From Sphingomonas caeni (lineage in GTDB: Bacteria > Pseudomonadota > Alphaproteobacteria > Sphingomonadales > Sphingomonadaceae), in the NCBI RefSeq assembly GCF_026013415.1, contig NZ_JAPDOK010000002.1:434001-498000 (forward strand): a stretch of 64,000 nucleotides of DNA, in the 5' to 3' direction. The translations under genes were made by a program, and so were the position numbers. Below the pieces are notes generated by a model, which saw nothing but the letters and a program-made list of their open reading frames with translations, did no database searches and was not told where the DNA came from. Below are positions 43,752-52,322 of the stretch, in pieces; positions within the stretch are counted from its first letter, which is position 1, and every line of letters starts with the position of its first letter.

Positions 43752-45296
43752 TCACTCGAAATAGGCCGGGGGCAGGTCGAGCGCGTCCTGGACCGGCAGG
43801 ACCAGTTCGCGCCGCAGCCATGGCTGGGGCGCCGGCAGTCCGTTCACGTACCGCCCATAGGCGCCCATATAGGGCATCATGCAGCTAGTCTGATAGGAAG
43901 TGGGGGACCAGCCGTCGGGGGCGAGGAACACGGTAAGCCCGCGCTTCTCGCTGAATGGCGACGCGCCATAGGTCGAGATGTTCCAGACCGTGCGCAGATG
44001 CGCGCCATAATCGGTCACGTGCCGGTCCTTGCCCTGAAGCGCATTGTCGATGCTCTGCGCCGGCCAGCCCTCGAGCTGGAAGAAGCTGTTGTAGCCGGCG
44101 GATTTGGTGTCGTGCGACGTGCCGGGCCCCGGATAGGCGGTGGTGGTCGCGCCGACCAGCAGCGCCAGCAGCAGCCCGCATGTCGCGAATGCGCCGTTCT
44201 TCAGATAGGTGACCGTGCTCGGCGCGGTCTCGCCCTTGATCGCGAGGTAATACCAGCCGCTGACATTCCCCTTCATGCCGCCGCTCGAATAATGCGAATT
44301 CAGGGCGTCCGATGCGGTCTTGAGGTCGCTCCTCAGAAAGGCGCGGTAGAATTCCCGGTCGATCGTATAGTCGATTCCGAAGGGGGCGAGATCCTTGCCC
44401 GCATGGATCACGACGAAATGCGCGCCGCTGAGCAGCAGCGTCACGAAACGCTCGACCGTGGTGGCGTCCCATTTGCCATCGTTCGTGTGGAAGCCGCATC
44501 GTTCATATCCCAGGAGCTGGAACTGGGCGAGAGAGCTCCCGTCCAGATAGTGGGGCTTGGGGATCCACAGGGTGCGCGGCATCGCGCTCGTCGCCGCGGG
44601 CGCTCCGATATAGTGTTTGAAGAAGTCGATCAGCGCCTGATCGGGCACCGGGCACGCCCGGCGGTCATTCTTCGTCCAGTAATCCTTGAGCATCTTGATG
44701 AGAACCGGCATCTGTCCGCCGGTGAAATCGGCATAGGGCGTGACGCTGTCTTCGACATGCGCATAGTGCGGATAGATGAGGTCCGACGAGCGCATATTGG
44801 CGCCGAACATCGAATTGGCGAAATCCTGGAAGAGATAGGGGATCTTCTCGGTGAGCCCCATCGGATTGCTGCCGATCGGAATGGCATAGGCGGGCGGGCG
44901 ATTGACCAGCAACGCCGGATAGAGCGACAGCGTCGCGTTGATCGGCATCGTGTCGTAGAGTTCGCGGTCGAACCCGTGGAGATAGCCCGGGGAAACGTCG
45001 ACCAGTGCGAGCAGCGACTTGTCCTTGTTCTCGGGAAGCCAATAGCCGAGCTGATAGAGTACGGCCGAGCCGTCGCTCGCCTTGCCGAGCAGCCGCAGCT
45101 GCCCCGTGCAGGCGCCGCTGTTGTTGAGGCTCGAGAAGGTGACCGTCTGTCCGTTCCTGAGGATGGTCGGAATCGGCGCCCAGATCGGGTCCGGGACCGG
45201 CACGAGCATCTTGCCCGCCACGGGCAGCGACGTGATGTCGAGATCGACACCGCAATTATTGTGGATCGTGATGGTGAGGTTGCGCGGCTCGCTCAT
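43752..45296 (-). CDS. Hypothetical protein with a possible aegerolysin-like N-terminal domain
   Basis: A 514-residue protein. Residues 1-125 resemble the beta-sandwich pattern of aegerolysins: NLTITIHNNCGVDLDITS, then NGQTVTFSSLNNSG and a GQLRLLG/VLYQLGYWLPE strand pair. Similarity is by pattern only. The remaining ~390 residues are unrecognised; they include a hydrophobic stretch near 380-400 (FATCGLLLALLVGATTTAYPG) and several conserved-looking Tyr/Gly turns. No signal peptide is seen. The gene stands alone, with 70 nt to the next. Function unknown; membrane or lipid binding is a possibility. Confidence 0.5.
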   Translation of the reverse strand: MSEPRNLTITIHNNCGVDLDITSLPVAGKMLVPVPDPIWAPIPTILRNGQTVTFSSLNNSGACTGQLRLLGKASDGSAVLYQLGYWLPENKDKSLLALVDVSPGYLHGFDRELYDTMPINATLSLYPALLVNRPPAYAIPIGSNPMGLTEKIPYLFQDFANSMFGANMRSSDLIYPHYAHVEDSVTPYADFTGGQMPVLIKMLKDYWTKNDRRACPVPDQALIDFFKHYIGAPAATSAMPRTLWIPKPHYLDGSSLAQFQLLGYERCGFHTNDGKWDATTVERFVTLLLSGAHFVVIHAGKDLAPFGIDYTIDREFYRAFLRSDLKTASDALNSHYSSGGMKGNVSGWYYLAIKGETAPSTVTYLKNGAFATCGLLLALLVGATTTAYPGPGTSHDTKSAGYNSFFQLEGWPAQSIDNALQGKDRHVTDYGAHLRTVWNISTYGASPFSEKRGLTVFLAPDGWSPTSYQTSCMMPYMGAYGRYVNGLPAPQPWLRRELVLPVQDALDLPPAYFE

Positions 45297-45471
45297 GGTC
45301 TTGCCTCATGGTGGGGAGGGGGCACAGCTACGCTGTGCGCTCCATAACCCGCTGCGGCGGTTGCGCAAAACCCCCGGTTCGCTCGGGGGCCGGACCTCGT
45401 CGGCGCCCGGTTTGCGCGCCGATAGCCAAGCTTGCTTGCCCCCGGCCGCAGCGGCGGCCATGGGAGCGCGC

Positions 45472-46365
45472 ATGTCTCCTTCCCCGATGCATGACCGCAA
45501 GGGGCTGATGCTCGGCATCGGCGCCTATGCCCTGTGGGGCGTGCTGCCCCTCTATATCCATCTGCTGCGCGCCGTCCCCGCGCTGCAATTGCTCGCGCAC
45601 CGCGTGCTCTGGTCGCTGCTGCTGCTCTTGGGCGTCGTGCTGCTGCTCGGGCGCGGACGGGCGATGCTCGCGGCGGCGCGGGGCAAGACCCTGCTCTATC
45701 TGCTCGCCAGCACAGTGATGATCGCGATCAACTGGCTGGTCTATATCTGGGCGGTCCAGAACGATCATGTGATCGAGGCGAGCCTGGGCTATTTCATCAA
45801 TCCGCTGGTCAATGTGGCACTCGGCATGGTGGTGCTGGGCGAGCGGCTGCGGCGGCTTCAGGGCATCGCGATCGCCATCGCCGCGGCGGGGGTGGCGATC
45901 ATGGCGGCGAGCGGCGGGGCCTTGTGGATCTCGCTCTCCCTCGCGGTGAGCTTCGGGCTCTACGGTCTGCTCCGCAAGGTCGTCGCGATCGATGCGCTGG
46001 GCGGGCTGACGATGGAGACGTTGCTGCTCGCGCCGCTCTGCCTCTTCTGGCTGGTCCAGGCCCAGCGGGCGGGCGACGCGGCCTGGGGCCAGTCGCTCCC
46101 GCTCAACCTGATGCTGGTCCTCGCCGGAATCGTCACCGCGACGCCACTGCTGATGTTCGCGGCGGCGGCGCGGCGCATGGCCTATTCGACGATCGGGCTG
46201 CTCCAATATATCGCGCCGACGCTCCAGTTCCTGATCGCGGTGCTGGTTCTCGGCGAGCCGCTCCACCTCGCGCATATTATCACCTTCGCGCTGATCTGGA
46301 GCGGCTGTGCGCTCTATGCCTGGGACATGCTGCGCGCCTCGCGCGATGCCGGGGCGGGAATTTAA
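45472..46365 (+). CDS. rarD: RarD-type EamA transporter
   Basis: A 297-residue protein with ten hydrophobic helices in two EamA repeats. The N-terminus RKGLMLGIGAYALWGVLPLY, LLAHRVLWS and INWLVYIWAVQ are RarD signatures. RarD proteins were named from chloramphenicol phenotypes but are probably amino-acid or metabolite exporters. The start at 45472 has GGGAG 5 nt upstream; an in-frame ATG at 45460 is less likely. The ArsR operator begins 1 nt after its stop. Confidence 0.9.
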   Translation: MSPSPMHDRKGLMLGIGAYALWGVLPLYIHLLRAVPALQLLAHRVLWSLLLLLGVVLLLGRGRAMLAAARGKTLLYLLASTVMIAINWLVYIWAVQNDHVIEASLGYFINPLVNVALGMVVLGERLRRLQGIAIAIAAAGVAIMAASGGALWISLSLAVSFGLYGLLRKVVAIDALGGLTMETLLLAPLCLFWLVQAQRAGDAAWGQSLPLNLMLVLAGIVTATPLLMFAAAARRMAYSTIGLLQYIAPTLQFLIAVLVLGEPLHLAHIITFALIWSGCALYAWDMLRASRDAGAGI

Positions 46366-46383
46366 ATTCAACCGAATGGTTGA
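46366..46383. promoter_or_regulatory. ArsR-type operator, copy 1
   Basis: ATTCAACCGAATGGTTGA, with dyad TTCAACC-gaat-GGTTGA. An 18-nt direct copy with 16 identities is at 46405-46422. It lies just upstream of an ArsR-family gene, the likely binding protein. Confidence 0.65.
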
Positions 46384-46404
46384 CTATCAAGGGCGGCGCG
46401 CGTA

Positions 46405-46422
46405 ATTCAATCAAATGGTTGA
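46405..46422. promoter_or_regulatory. ArsR-type operator, copy 2, covering the start codon
   Basis: ATTCAATCAAATGGTTGA lies 39 nt after copy 1. The ATG of the ArsR gene is within it (46415-46417). No ribosome site precedes this ATG, so the mRNA may be leaderless with the start site inside the operator. Binding would block initiation directly. Confidence 0.6.
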
Positions 46423-46738
46423 ACGACTCGACGCCACCTTCCACGCCCTCGCCGATCCCACGCGGCGCGGCATGCTTGCAACGCTGGCGCTCGGCGAGCG
46501 TTCGATCGGCGAGCTGGCCGAGCCCTATGCGATGAGCTTCGAGGGCGCCTCGAAGCATGTCCGCGTGCTCGAAACCGCCGGGCTGGTCGCGCGGCGCAAG
46601 GTCGGGCGGACGCAGATGTGCCGGCTCCAGGCCGAGCCGCTCGGCGAGGCCGATGCCTGGCTCAGGCAATGGGAGCAGTTCTGGAATGTCCGCCTCGACC
46701 GGCTGGAGGCGCTGATCGCCGCGGAGAAGCAGAAATGA
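46415..46738 (+). CDS. ArsR/SdpR-family repressor
   Basis: A 107-residue winged-helix regulator: FHALADPTRRGMLATLALGE, SIGELAEPYAMSFEGASKHVRVLETAGLV, then a beta hairpin (RRKVGRTQMCRL). It belongs to the group that lacks metal ligands and controls linked VOC/SRPBCC genes. The family-typical first residues MVERLDATF fit the start, though no ribosome site is seen. It overlaps the next gene by 4 nt and opens a four-gene operon. Confidence 0.9.
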   Translation: MVERLDATFHALADPTRRGMLATLALGERSIGELAEPYAMSFEGASKHVRVLETAGLVARRKVGRTQMCRLQAEPLGEADAWLRQWEQFWNVRLDRLEALIAAEKQK

Positions 46739-47130
46739 CCAGCGCGACCCCGTTTCTGATGTTCCAGCACGCCAAGGGGCAGGCGGCGATCGACTTTTAT
46801 GTCGCCACCATCCCCGGCAGCAGCGTCGATTCGATCCAGCTGTTCGGTCCCGAGGGGCCGGGCCCCGAAGGCACGGTGCTGCGCGCTTATGTCACCATCG
46901 CCGGGCAGAAGGTGATGGTCCATGACAGCTTCGTCACCCATGGCTTCGATTTCACGCCGAGCTTCTCCTTCTTCGTCGATGTGGCCGACGAGGCCGAGTT
47001 CGACCGGCTGTTCGCGGCGCTGTCGGCGGGTGGCGCGGTGCTGATGCCGCCCGCCAACTATGGCTGGAGCCCCAAATTCGGCTGGTGCAGCGACCGGTTC
47101 GGCGTCTCGTGGCAGGTCAATCTCGCATGA
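46735..47130 (+). CDS. PhnB-like VOC-fold protein
   Basis: A 131-residue glyoxalase/bleomycin-resistance-fold protein. Its pattern is PFLMFQHAKGQAAIDFY, GQKVMVHDSFV, and CSDRFGVSWQVN at the C-terminus. The metal positions are partly replaced, as in the PhnB/DUF1428 group, so a dioxygenase or lyase activity is uncertain. It is coupled to the ArsR and SRPBCC genes by 4-nt overlaps on both sides, and the module may sense and handle a small hydrophobic compound. Confidence 0.87.
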   Translation: MTSATPFLMFQHAKGQAAIDFYVATIPGSSVDSIQLFGPEGPGPEGTVLRAYVTIAGQKVMVHDSFVTHGFDFTPSFSFFVDVADEAEFDRLFAALSAGGAVLMPPANYGWSPKFGWCSDRFGVSWQVNLA

Positions 47131-47561
47131 GCGCCCCCGTCATCACCCTCACCCGCGACTATGCCGCCCCGGCCGAGCGCGTGTTCGATGCCTGGCTCAA
47201 CCCGGAGGACGCGCGCCGCTTCCTGTTCGCCACGCCCGAGGGCGAGATGCAGACGGTCGAGATCGATCCGCGCGTCGGCGGCCGCGCACTGATCGTCGAG
47301 CGGCGTGCCTCGGGCGATGCGCGTCACCGGATGGAGTTCGAGGTCATCGACCGGCCGACGCGGCTCGTCTTCCGCTTCGCCGCCGATCCTTCGGCGGAAG
47401 GCGAATGGACCCGCGTCTCGATCGCGATCGAGCCCAAGGGCGGGCGCTGCACGCTGACGCTCACCCACGAAATGGACCCCGAATGGGCCGCTTATGAAGA
47501 ACAGACGCGCAAGGGCTGGACGATGGTCCTCGCCAGCCTCGCGCGGGCAATCGGAGAATGA
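47127..47561 (+). CDS. SRPBCC (AHSA1-like) protein, first
   Basis: A 144-residue START/Bet v1-like protein. RDYAAPAERVFDAWLNPEDARRFL and GWTMVLASLARAI are the AHSA1 signatures; the central strands form a ligand pocket. Function is unknown; such proteins bind hydrophobic small molecules. It overlaps its neighbours by 4 nt at both ends. It shares the same fold with the next gene product and probably arose by duplication. Confidence 0.9.
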   Translation: MSAPVITLTRDYAAPAERVFDAWLNPEDARRFLFATPEGEMQTVEIDPRVGGRALIVERRASGDARHRMEFEVIDRPTRLVFRFAADPSAEGEWTRVSIAIEPKGGRCTLTLTHEMDPEWAAYEEQTRKGWTMVLASLARAIGE

Positions 47562-48100
47562 ATATGGACACCGCGACCGCGACCGACGTCTTCACCGCGC
47601 ACGAGCTGCGCTTCGAGCGCCTGCTCGAGGCCCCGCCCGAAACCGTGTGGCAATATCTCACCGATCCCGAGCTGCGCACCCGCTGGTTCATGGGCGGCGA
47701 GGTCGAGCCGCAGGTCGGCGGCAAGATCCACATGATCTTCGATCACGACAAGATTTCGGACGGCGATGCGCCGATGCCCGAGCGCTACCAGAAGAATCGC
47801 GGCAAGGCCTGGTTCGAGACGATCACCGCCTATGATCCGCCGCACCGGCTGGCATACAGCTGGGACAATGGCGATGCCGGGGAGGTCACCTTCATCCTGG
47901 AGCCGGCCGGCGAAGGCCGGACGCATCTGACGCTGGTGCATTCGGGGCTGCGCGGGGCGCAGGACGCCAGGAATTTCGGCGGCGGCTGGCACAGCCACCT
48001 CACCGCGCTCGAATTGCGGCTCAAGGGCGAGCGGGTCGAGAATTTCTGGGCGATCCACGCCGCCTCGGAGGCCAAGGCCGCGGTGGCGGTGGGGGATTAA
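47558..48100 (+). CDS. SRPBCC (AHSA1-like) protein, second
   Basis: A 180-residue member of the same fold: RFERLLEAPPETVWQYLTDPELRTRWFMGG, GEVTFILEPAGEGRTHLTLVHSG and GGWHSHLTALELRL. It is the last gene of the ArsR operon. Its stop region overlaps the convergent SDR gene by 4 nt. Confidence 0.9.
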   Translation: MNMDTATATDVFTAHELRFERLLEAPPETVWQYLTDPELRTRWFMGGEVEPQVGGKIHMIFDHDKISDGDAPMPERYQKNRGKAWFETITAYDPPHRLAYSWDNGDAGEVTFILEPAGEGRTHLTLVHSGLRGAQDARNFGGGWHSHLTALELRLKGERVENFWAIHAASEAKAAVAVGD

Positions 48101-48870
48101 CGCCCCTTCTGGATCCCGGCGATCATCCGCCGGATCAGCCAGCGCGGAGTGAAGCGGACCGAGCCCGCCATCACCGCGTTGCGCAGGCCGGAGACCTTGA
48201 CCGCGCGGTTCGCCTTGAGCGCGTTCAGCCCGTCGCGGATCACTGCATCGGGATCGGAGGCGAGGCGGCGCAGGAGGAAATCCTCCCTGGCGCCCGCCAC
48301 GTCGAAGAATTCGGTCCGGGTCGGCCCGGGGCAGAGCGCGGCGACATGGACGCCGTGGCCGCGCACCTCCTCGTGCAGCGCTTCGGTGAAACTCAGCACG
48401 AAGGCCTTGCTGGCGTAATAGACCGCCATGAAGGGGCCGGGCTGGAAGGCGGCGGTCGAGGCGATATTGAGGATGCCGCCCGAACGCATCTGGATCATGC
48501 CGGGGACGACGGCGTGGCACAGCTCGACGAGCGAGCGGCAATTGACGTCGATCATTCCGATCAACGTGTCGCGGCTGACTTCCGCGACCGCGCCGTTCGC
48601 GCCGAAACCGGCATTGTTGATCAGCGTGTTCACCGCCAGGCCGCGCTTGCCGATCTCGGCGATCAGCCCGGCGGCCCCGCCCGGATCGGCCAGGTCGGCG
48701 GCGATGGTGGTGACGGTCACGCCGTGCGCCGCGCGCAGTTCGGCGGCGAGTTCCTCGAGCCGGTCGGTGCGGCGTGCGGTGAGGATCAGGTCATGCCCTT
48801 CGGCGGCGAGCGCCCGGGCAAAGCCGGTGCCGAGCCCAGCCGAAGCGCCGGTGACGAGTGCGGTGCCCAT
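48097..48870 (-). CDS. Short-chain dehydrogenase/reductase
   Basis: A 257-residue classical SDR. The NAD(P) loop is VTGASAGLGTGFA. NNAG is present, followed by the catalytic Ser in ASTAAF and the YYASKAF motif (Y-x3-K). Substrate is unknown; relatives act on acyl or lipid ketones. The thiolase gene ends 8 nt upstream and the crotonase gene lies beyond, so the three probably form an operon for acyl-CoA metabolism. Confidence 0.9.
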   Translation of the reverse strand: MGTALVTGASAGLGTGFARALAAEGHDLILTARRTDRLEELAAELRAAHGVTVTTIAADLADPGGAAGLIAEIGKRGLAVNTLINNAGFGANGAVAEVSRDTLIGMIDVNCRSLVELCHAVVPGMIQMRSGGILNIASTAAFQPGPFMAVYYASKAFVLSFTEALHEEVRGHGVHVAALCPGPTRTEFFDVAGAREDFLLRRLASDPDAVIRDGLNALKANRAVKVSGLRNAVMAGSVRFTPRWLIRRMIAGIQKGR

Positions 48871-48878
48871 AAGTCCCC

Positions 48879-50078
48879 TCAGACGATCTCGAACAATCCC
48901 GCCGCACCCATACCACCCGCGGTGCACATCGACACCACCACGTACCGCACCCCGCGCCTGCGGCCCTCGATCAGCGCATGGCCGGTCAGGCGGCTGCCGG
49001 TCATCCCGAACGGATGACCGACCGCGATCGCGCCGCCATTGACGTTGAGCTTCTCCGGATCGATCCCGAGCGTGTCGCGGCAATAGAGCGCCTGGCTGGC
49101 AAAGGCCTCGTTGATCTCCCACAGCCCGATATCGGCGACGCTCAGCCCCGCGCGCGCGAGCAATTTGGGGACCGCGAAGACGGGGCCGATCCCCATCTCG
49201 TCGGGATCGCAGCCCGCGACCTGGAAGCCGCGATAGATGCCGAGGATCGGCAGGCCCTCGGCCTGCGCTGTCGCGCGGTCCATCACGATCTGTGCGGCGG
49301 CGCCGTCGGAGAGTTGGCTGGCATTGCCGGCGGTGACGTTGCGGCCCTCCTTGATCACCAGCCCGTCCTTCCACACGGGTTTGAGCGCGGACAGCGCCTC
49401 ATAGGTGGTGCCGGCGCGGATGCCCTCGTCCCGGGTGACGGTCACCGTCTCGGTGCCGGTGCGGTTGCCTTCCTTGTCGTAGAGCGCCTTTTCGACCGTG
49501 ATCGGGACGATCTCCCCGGCAAAGGCGCCGCTTTCGATCCCCGCGGCGGCGCGCTGCTGGCTGGCCGCGGCGAAATGGTCCTGCGCCTCGCGGCTGACCC
49601 CATAGCGCTCGGCGACGATCTCGGCGGTCTCGATCATCGCCATATAGGCGGCGGGCTCGCGGTCGGTGACCGATTTGTTCTGGTAGCGCGGGGCGTTCTT
49701 CATCGTCAGGCTGATCGATTCCATCCCGCCGGCCAGCGCCACCTCGATATCGCCCGCGATGATCGAGCGCGCGGCGAGCGCGATGGCGTTGAGCCCCGAA
49801 CCGCACTTCCGGTCGAGGCTGAAGGCCGGGACGCTGTTCGGAATGCCCGCCGCGAACAGCGCCAGCCGCGCCATATTGCCGCCCTGCGTGCCCCATTGAT
49901 TGCCTATGCCATAAAAGACATCGTCGATCCGGCCCGGGTCGATCCCGGCGCGGGTGATCGCCGCGTTCATCGCGTGTGCCGCCAGCACCGGCGCTTCGGT
50001 ATCGTTGAAATATCCCCGCCCGGCCTTGCCGATGCCGGTCCGTGCGGTGGAGATGATCGCAGCTTCGCGCATGGGCAC
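48879..50078 (-). CDS. Thiolase (acetyl-CoA acyltransferase)
   Basis: A 399-residue thiolase. The nucleophile is Cys92 ([10 protein letters not shown]). The later [16 protein letters not shown] carries the catalytic His and [13 protein letters not shown] the second Cys. It degrades 3-oxoacyl-CoA or condenses acetyl-CoA. The downstream SDR and upstream crotonase suggest fatty-acid or branched-acid degradation. The gap to the crotonase gene is 43 nt. Confidence 0.93.
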   Translation of the reverse strand: MPMREAAIISTARTGIGKAGRGYFNDTEAPVLAAHAMNAAITRAGIDPGRIDDVFYGIGNQWGTQGGNMARLALFAAGIPNSVPAFSLDRKCGSGLNAIALAARSIIAGDIEVALAGGMESISLTMKNAPRYQNKSVTDREPAAYMAMIETAEIVAERYGVSREAQDHFAAASQQRAAAGIESGAFAGEIVPITVEKALYDKEGNRTGTETVTVTRDEGIRAGTTYEALSALKPVWKDGLVIKEGRNVTAGNASQLSDGAAAQIVMDRATAQAEGLPILGIYRGFQVAGCDPDEMGIGPVFAVPKLLARAGLSVADIGLWEINEAFASQALYCRDTLGIDPEKLNVNGGAIAVGHPFGMTGSRLTGHALIEGRRRGVRYVVVSMCTAGGMGAAGLFEIV

Positions 50079-50121
50079 TCCCGATTTTCGAGTTTCGGGT
50101 ATGGCGCTTAGCCGGTCGCGG

Positions 50122-50901
50122 TCAATCCGTGAAGACCGGCGGGCGCTTCTGCATGTTCGCCATCACCGCCTCGATCTGGTTGGGCGTGCGCAGCAGCGCC
50201 TTCTGCTCGACGCTTTCGGCCATCAGGATCGCCGCGGCGTCCCCCTCCAGATTGGCGAGGCGCTTGGCGGCGCGCACCGCCTCGGGGTTGCGTCCCGCGA
50301 TCGCCTTCGCGAGCGCCATCGCCTCGGCACGGGGATCCTCGGCGATTCGGGTCATGAATCCGAAGCCCACTCCCTCCTCGGCACTGAATTCGCGCGCGGT
50401 GTAGATCAGCTCGCGCAGCACATCGTCGCGCACTCGGCCGCGCCACAGCGCATAGCCCGCCATGTCGGGCACGATGCCCCATTTCATCTCCATCGCGGAG
50501 AGCCGCGTGCCCGGCGCGACGATTCGGATATCGGCGCCGCTCGCGATCTGAAGCCCGCCGCCGAACGCGATCCCGTGCACCGCGGCGATCACCGGCACCT
50601 TGAGCGCGCGCCAGCCCCAGGCGACCTGCTGCACCTGGTTGGCGGGGCCCCAGCTGCGCGTGATGATGTCGAGCCCCGAACCGCCCGTCGCCATGTTCGC
50701 CATGTCGAGCCCCGCGCAAAAGGCGCGGCCCTCGCCCGAAAGCACCACTGCGCGCAGCCCCGAGCTTGCCTCCAGCGTTGCGATCGCATCGATGATGCCG
50801 TCGAACATTGCCGGATCGAGCGCGTTCATCTTGTCCGGCCGGGCGAGGCGGACATCGGCGATGCCGCCCTCGATCGCGATGCTGACACGTGTCTCGCTCA
50901 T
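50122..50901 (-). CDS. Enoyl-CoA hydratase/isomerase family protein
   Basis: A 259-residue crotonase-fold protein. The oxyanion-hole segments are [11 protein letters not shown] and [19 protein letters not shown]. The second catalytic region, [11 protein letters not shown], is present. The start at 50901 has AGGA 7 nt upstream; the frame stays open further but without homology. It is the first gene of the minus-strand acyl-CoA operon and divergent from the secreted-protein gene at 50998. Confidence 0.92.
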   Translation of the reverse strand: MSETRVSIAIEGGIADVRLARPDKMNALDPAMFDGIIDAIATLEASSGLRAVVLSGEGRAFCAGLDMANMATGGSGLDIITRSWGPANQVQQVAWGWRALKVPVIAAVHGIAFGGGLQIASGADIRIVAPGTRLSAMEMKWGIVPDMAGYALWRGRVRDDVLRELIYTAREFSAEEGVGFGFMTRIAEDPRAEAMALAKAIAGRNPEAVRAAKRLANLEGDAAAILMAESVEQKALLRTPNQIEAVMANMQKRPPVFTD

Positions 50902-50997
50902 GTATTTTTCCTGGTAAATTGCACTTTCCCGGCGCCCCGGCCCGGCGCTATGACTAGGCCAAATCCCGAAGACGGGACAGTCGCCAAGGAGAGTGAA

Positions 50998-51528
50998 ATG
51001 AAAGCCCTGATCGCAGCCGCAACCGCATTGCTGCTCCCCACCGCCGCACTGGCGCAGACGAGCCCTGCCCCCGCGCCTGCTGCACCCGCCGCTGACAGCG
51101 TTGCCAATATCTATGGCACCGCGCTCGGGCCGGGCTGGCAGAGCTGGCCCTGGACGGGTACAACGTCCGAACTCAGCCTTGATCTCAACGGCTCGGCGCG
51201 CAAGCCGATCAAGGTCCAGCCGGGCAGTTGGGGCGCGCTCTATCTCCACCATGACCCGTTCGACACGACGCCCTATCGCGGCATCACCTTCCTGATCCAG
51301 GTGGTGAGCGCGCCGATGAAGGTGCAGGTGATCGGGCTGGTCGGGGGCAAGCCGGTCCCGGGCAAGTCCAAGGTGATCGAGGTCGCGCCAGGCGGCTGGA
51401 AGAAGGTCGAGTTCTCGCTGGCCGATATCGGTGCGGACAAGGTGCAGCTCGACGGGCTGTGGTTCCAGAATTTCAGCGCCGAGCCCGGGCCGGCCTTCTA
51501 CATCACCGAGATTTCGCTGGTCGAGTAA
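50998..51528 (+). CDS. Secreted beta-sandwich protein of unknown function
   Basis: A 176-residue protein with a signal peptide (MKALIAAATALLLPTAALAQ) and an Ala/Pro linker. The mature domain has alternating strands, ending with WFQNFSAEPGPAFYITEISL, a pattern seen in carbohydrate-binding jelly rolls. AAGGAG precedes the start. No catalytic motif is seen. It is followed by palindrome copy B and a convergent regulator. Confidence 0.65.
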   Translation: MKALIAAATALLLPTAALAQTSPAPAPAAPAADSVANIYGTALGPGWQSWPWTGTTSELSLDLNGSARKPIKVQPGSWGALYLHHDPFDTTPYRGITFLIQVVSAPMKVQVIGLVGGKPVPGKSKVIEVAPGGWKKVEFSLADIGADKVQLDGLWFQNFSAEPGPAFYITEISLVE

Positions 51529-51557
51529 GGCGTTTTTGTTGACGCTGCGCTGAGCGG

Positions 51558-51641
51558 CGGCGCCAGCCCGCTCCCCCCTCCCGGCCTCCCTTACTTTGGT
51601 ATCCTATGGGAGGCCGGGGAGGGGGGGGCGGGCTGGCGCCG
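51558..51641. repeat. Long palindrome with conserved loop, copy B
   Basis: The arms are 51558-51590 and 51608-51641, almost perfectly complementary. The 17-nt loop TTACTTTGGTATCCTAT matches that of copy A (4887-4903) at 14 positions, and the arms share GGGAGGCCGGG next to the loop. The stop codon of the neighbouring regulator lies in this loop. Confidence 0.87.
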
Positions 51642-52274
51642 TCCGTCGGCGTGAGCCGACCATAAGCGGTATCCCCGGCCCTTCTCGGTGAGGAGAAGCG
51701 GCTCGGGGAAGCCGCGGTCCAGCTTGGCGCGCAGCCGCGAGACATGGACTTCGATCACATTGGTGCCCGGATCGAAACGCAGCCCCCAGACCTGCACGAG
51801 CAGTTCCGCGCGCCCGACGCAGCGGCCGCGTGCACGGGCGAGGTAGAGCAGCAGCGCATATTCGCGTGGAAGAAGCCTGATCGGCTGCCCCGATCGGGTG
51901 ACGCGGCGCTCGATCGTGTCGATGCTGAGCGGCCCGATTTCGAGCAAAGCGGGCCTCAGCCGCGCCGCGATCCGCGCGGCGATCTCGCCTGCGCTTGCCG
52001 GAAGCAGCACCGCATCGTCCGCCCCGGCATCGAGCGCATGCGCGACGCTCGCGCCGCAACCCTGGCTGAGCACCAGCATCAGCGCGCCGCGCCAGCCCTG
52101 GGCGCGGGCATCGGCGATCCGGGCCGCGGGATCGCCCTCCGCCGGGCTCCAGCCGAGCACCGCCGCGGCGGCGTCGGCGCTGGGGCGCGGCATCGGCACG
52201 AGGGTGAGGCCGCGCTGCTCCACGGCCGCTGCGAGCAGGGGGATGTCGAGCGCGCATGCGACGATGCAGGTCAC
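51591..52274 (-). CDS. Winged-helix (OmpR-type) regulator with a degenerate receiver
   Basis: A 227-residue protein. Residues 1-110 have the length and ADDAVLLPAS turn of a receiver domain, but the phosphorylation aspartate position reads VLGWSP and the early acidic pair is absent. Residues 110-205 are a complete Trans_reg_C winged helix (LLPREYALLLYLARARGR, VIEVHVSRLRAKL, KGRGYRLW). The last ~20 residues are encoded by palindrome copy B. The start is GTG, with a weak ribosome site. It lies 48 nt after the unidentified 294-residue gene, so it may end that operon. Confidence 0.8.
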   Translation of the reverse strand: MTCIVACALDIPLLAAAVEQRGLTLVPMPRPSADAAAAVLGWSPAEGDPAARIADARAQGWRGALMLVLSQGCGASVAHALDAGADDAVLLPASAGEIAARIAARLRPALLEIGPLSIDTIERRVTRSGQPIRLLPREYALLLYLARARGRCVGRAELLVQVWGLRFDPGTNVIEVHVSRLRAKLDRGFPEPLLLTEKGRGYRLWSAHADGRRQPAPPSPASHRIPK

Positions 52275-52322
52275 CCGCGCAGGCTAGCGCCGCGCGCGCC
52301 GAAACGGAGGCAACCCTCTCCA

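Noticed and set aside
45472..46365. RarD as a chloramphenicol-resistance gene
   Set aside because: The name reflects an old phenotype; family members are general EamA transporters and the sequence gives no sign of drug specificity.
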